Shown here: positions 5,079 to 7,276 of the stretch, one piece after another
Layout of the letters: each line of letters starts with the position of its first letter
Numbering within the stretch: position 1 is the first letter of the stretch
Source: an uncultured Eubacteriales bacterium
GTDB taxonomy: Bacteria; Bacillota; Clostridia; Oscillospirales; Acutalibacteraceae
NCBI GenBank assembly: GCA_900321515.1
Contig: ONWI01000030.1
Coordinates: 1 to 7,276, forward strand
DNA: 7,276 nucleotides
Reading direction: 5' to 3'
Program-made: the position numbers and the translations under genes
The notes under the pieces: model-generated
Databases searched by the model: none
The model's input: only the letters and a program-made list of their open reading frames with translations
Told to the model about the DNA's origin: nothing

Positions 5079-5777
5079 ATGTTTCTCGAAATAAACGATC
5101 TGGTAAAGTATTACGGACAGGGTGAGAGCCGCGTCAAGGTTCTCCAGGGCATTACAGCAGGGGTAGAAAAAGGAAAAATCTGTGTCATTCTCGGCTCCTC
5201 AGGCTGCGGCAAATCAACGCTGCTGAATATTATCGGAGGCATAGAGACGCCCGACGGCGGCTATGTCAGCATCGACGGCGAAAAACTCTCCGACATGAGC
5301 GAAAAAAAGCTCACGCAATACCGCAGAAAGCATCTGGGCTATGTCTTCCAATTCTATAACCTGATACCTAATCTTACAGTCCGCGAGAACATCGAAGTAG
5401 GAGCATTCTTAGGCAAAAACACCCTTGACGTTGACGACCTGATGAAGACGCTCGGTCTGTGGGAACACCGCAACAAGATACCCAATCAGCTCTCAGGCGG
5501 TCAGCAGCAGCGCACGGCTATCGGCAGGGCTATTGTTAAAAATCCTGACATTCTGCTCTGCGACGAACCTACCGGCGCGCTGGACTATAAGACCTCCAAG
5601 GAAACCCTCGTGCTGTTTGAGGAACTCAACAAAAAATACGGCAACACAATAGTGATGGTAACACACAACGATGCTATCAAGAACATGGCGGATCAGGTCA
5701 TCAAGCTGCGCGACGGTCAGGTACGCAAGAATTACATGAATGAGCAGAAGACCGCCGCCGCCGATCTGGATTGGTAA
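5079..5777 (+). CDS. ABC transporter ATP-binding protein, MacB/LolD type
   Basis: ATPase of a type VII (MacB/LolD/FtsE-like) ABC system, which uses ATP-driven mechanotransmission through an FtsX-like permease to extract or export lipids, peptides or lipoproteins, or to sense antibiotics. It has 232 residues, the family norm, and all motifs are intact: Walker A GSSGCGKST at 39-47, Q-loop Gln91 in YVFQFYNLIPNLTV, signature LSGGQQQR at 138-145, Walker B ILLCDE with Glu163, D-loop ALD at 167-169 and switch His196 in VTHND. The FQFYNLIPxLTVxEN and DEPTGALD sequences are typical of the MacB branch. AAGGAGG at 5066-5072 overlaps the stop of the Feo-associated gene, so the two are very probably cotranscribed and perhaps coupled. 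The partner permease follows after 15 bp. The substrate cannot be deduced from the ATPase. Confidence 0.94.
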   Translation: MFLEINDLVKYYGQGESRVKVLQGITAGVEKGKICVILGSSGCGKSTLLNIIGGIETPDGGYVSIDGEKLSDMSEKKLTQYRRKHLGYVFQFYNLIPNLTVRENIEVGAFLGKNTLDVDDLMKTLGLWEHRNKIPNQLSGGQQQRTAIGRAIVKNPDILLCDEPTGALDYKTSKETLVLFEELNKKYGNTIVMVTHNDAIKNMADQVIKLRDGQVRKNYMNEQKTAAADLDW

Positions 5778-5792
5778 GACGGAGGTGCTGGC

Positions 5793-7276
5793 ATGACAAA
5801 ACAAAAAAAGGTCGGAAATCCTCTGAGAAAACGCCTTATCCGGGAACTGAAACAGGACTTCGGCAAATATTTGGTAGTCTTCATTTTCATATTCGCCACC
5901 ATCGCCATGGTATCAGGATTTTTGGTGTCAGACATCAGTCTTAAAACCGCCTATGACGAGAGCTTTGAAAAGTACAGCGTCGAAGACGGACATTTTAACC
6001 TGCTTATGCCCGCCGGTGATGGATTTTTCGACGGAATGGAGAGACTGTACAAGGTTAAAGTGTACGAGAACTTTTACTCCGACCGCTATATTGATAACGG
6101 CGACAGCATACGCATCTACAGAATGCGCAGCGAAGCAAACCTCACCGATATATGGGAAGGCGAATATCCCGCAAATATAAGCGAAATCGCAATTGACCGG
6201 CTTTACGCCGAAAACAAAGGCATTTCCATAGGCGACGTCATAACGGTGGACGGCAGACGCTTCAAAGTAACCGGACTGGTAGCGCTCACCGATTACAGCG
6301 CACTCTTCAAGAACAACACCGACATGATGTTCGACGCGAACAAATTCACCGTCGCCCTTGTCAGCGACATTGACTTTGACGCTATACAATACAAAGACCT
6401 GAAATTCTGTTACAGTTGGACAAACAATGACCGCACCCTTTCCGATGAAGAATGCAGAGACAAAGCCGAAGACATCATGCATTGGCTCGCGGACCGTGCA
6501 GTAATCACAGACTTTCTCAAACGCGAAGACAATCAGGCAATATCTTTCACCGGCACTGATATGGGCAGCGACAAGGCAATGATAACGACAATGCTCTATA
6601 TCGTTATGGCGGTAATGGCATTTGTCTTTGCGGTCACCACTTCCAGCACAATCGAACGCGAGGCAGCCATCATCGGCACACTCCGCGCTTCGGGCTACAG
6701 TCGCTCAGAGCTTCTGCGGCACTACATAGCCCTGCCGATAATCGTGTCGCTGGCAGCGGCTGTCGTCGGAAATATCTTAGGCTACACGCTGCTCAAGGAT
6801 TATTTTGCCGCGCTCTATCTGCACAGCTATTCCCTCACCAAATACCGCACGGTATGGAGCGCCGAGGCATTCTGGCTGACCACTGTCGCGCCGCTTGCTA
6901 TGATGCTCGTTGTAAACCTCATTGTAATAAGCGGCAAGCTCCGCCTGTCTCCCCTGAAATTCCTCCGCCGCGAACTGACAGGCAGCAACAGGAGGAAGGT
7001 CATTCATCTGCCGCATCAGATCGGATTTCTTACACGTTTCAGACTGAGAGTGATATTTCAGAATATTCCCTCCTATCTCACTCTTTTTGTCGGAATACTG
7101 CTCGCCAATATACTGCTGCTCTTTGGACTGATGATGTCACCGCTGATGGAGCATTTCCGCAGTGAAGTGCTGGACAGCAAGCTGGCAAATTATCAGTATG
7201 TTCTCAAAGCTCCCGTATCAACCGGCGACGCGAACGCCGAAAAATACTGCCTGACTGAGCTCGCCGACGAGCCATC
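5793..7276 (+). CDS. FtsX-like ABC transporter permease (3' end cut at window edge)
   Basis: Membrane partner of the preceding ATPase. The frame is open from the ATG at 5793 (GGAGG at 5781-5785) to the last base: 494 codons with no stop. After a basic cytoplasmic start (KQKKVGNPLRKRLIRELKQDFGKY), hydrophobic segments lie at about 26-45, 263-283, 310-334, 360-383 and 428-450. Residues 46-262 form a soluble, probably extracellular domain of MacB-periplasmic-core type containing AIDRLYAENKGISIGDVITVDGRRFKVTGLV. The FtsX hallmark IEREAAIIGTLRASGYSRSELL begins at residue 287 after the second helix. The first four helices and this loop make one complete FtsX unit. The fifth helix and following ectodomain (from about 451) begin a second, so the protein is a large two-unit permease, probably 700 residues or more, not a short LolE-type one. 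No substrate-specific motif recognised. Confidence 0.9.
   Translation, partial: MTKQKKVGNPLRKRLIRELKQDFGKYLVVFIFIFATIAMVSGFLVSDISLKTAYDESFEKYSVEDGHFNLLMPAGDGFFDGMERLYKVKVYENFYSDRYIDNGDSIRIYRMRSEANLTDIWEGEYPANISEIAIDRLYAENKGISIGDVITVDGRRFKVTGLVALTDYSALFKNNTDMMFDANKFTVALVSDIDFDAIQYKDLKFCYSWTNNDRTLSDEECRDKAEDIMHWLADRAVITDFLKREDNQAISFTGTDMGSDKAMITTMLYIVMAVMAFVFAVTTSSTIEREAAIIGTLRASGYSRSELLRHYIALPIIVSLAAAVVGNILGYTLLKDYFAALYLHSYSLTKYRTVWSAEAFWLTTVAPLAMMLVVNLIVISGKLRLSPLKFLRRELTGSNRRKVIHLPHQIGFLTRFRLRVIFQNIPSYLTLFVGILLANILLLFGLMMSPLMEHFRSEVLDSKLANYQYVLKAPVSTGDANAEKYCLTELADEP

Noticed and set aside
5928..6482. Reverse-strand open frame opposite the permease
   Set aside because: The + strand frame from 5793 is continuous, has a ribosome site, and encodes a coherent FtsX permease with helices and the family motif; the reverse frame is a shadow.
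6854..7165. Forward open frame of about 103 codons near the right end
   Set aside because: It lies in another frame inside the permease gene and its product shows no domain, helix pattern or ribosome site.

Overview
The window looks like chromosomal DNA of an anaerobic, Gram-positive-type bacterium, most likely a gut Clostridia (Bacillota). This rests on the form of the F-type ATP synthase subunits, a TagD/TarD-type CDP-glycerol enzyme, a FeoB-associated cysteine-rich small membrane protein, strong AGGAGG-like ribosome binding sites and textbook sigma-A promoters with 17-bp spacers. Codons favour C/G at third positions, so it is not a low-GC clostridium. Placement below class level is a guess. 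All genes are on the + strand.

Region 1 (1-4145) is the distal half of an F1Fo ATP synthase operon in the standard order atpA-atpG-atpD-atpC (alpha, gamma, beta, epsilon). The alpha gene is cut at the left edge, probably by only two bases of its start codon. atpA/atpG are 4 bp apart and atpD/atpC overlap by 4 bp (ATGA), but atpG/atpD are separated by 99 bp holding a T8 run, two perfect 14-bp tandem repeats and a potential long hairpin. The epsilon subunit is only 97 residues and lacks the usual C-terminal helical domain. A perfect 13-bp inverted repeat with a T-rich tail closes the operon. The genes for Fo and delta would lie upstream, outside the window.

Region 2 (4146-4700) is a single-gene unit: its own promoter (TTGACT-N17-TAATAT), a glycerol-3-phosphate cytidylyltransferase gene (tagD/tarD-like) and its own terminator. 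It would supply CDP-glycerol for a teichoic-acid-like or other glycerol-phosphate polymer.

Region 3 (4701-7276) is a three-gene operon: a 66-residue FeoB-associated Cys-rich membrane protein, a MacB/LolD-type ABC ATPase and a large FtsX-like permease that runs off the right edge. Its upstream region is the most information-rich part of the window. It has a consensus promoter (TTGACA-N17-TAATAT), two matching dyads of form RTTAGY-N4-RCTAAY (one over the -10, one just past the expected start site), a second candidate promoter (TTGAAT-N17-TATAAT) enclosed by a TGCCTGA/TCAGGCA inverted repeat, and small leader hairpins. The dyads resemble half-sites of DtxR/IdeR/MntR-family metalloregulators, and the first gene belongs to an iron-transport-associated family. 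I therefore infer a metal-responsive operon coupling a Feo-type accessory protein to an ABC transporter of unknown substrate, with no feoA/feoB in view. This is the best candidate here for something undescribed.

No tRNA, rRNA, CRISPR, insertion sequence or reverse-strand gene is supported.
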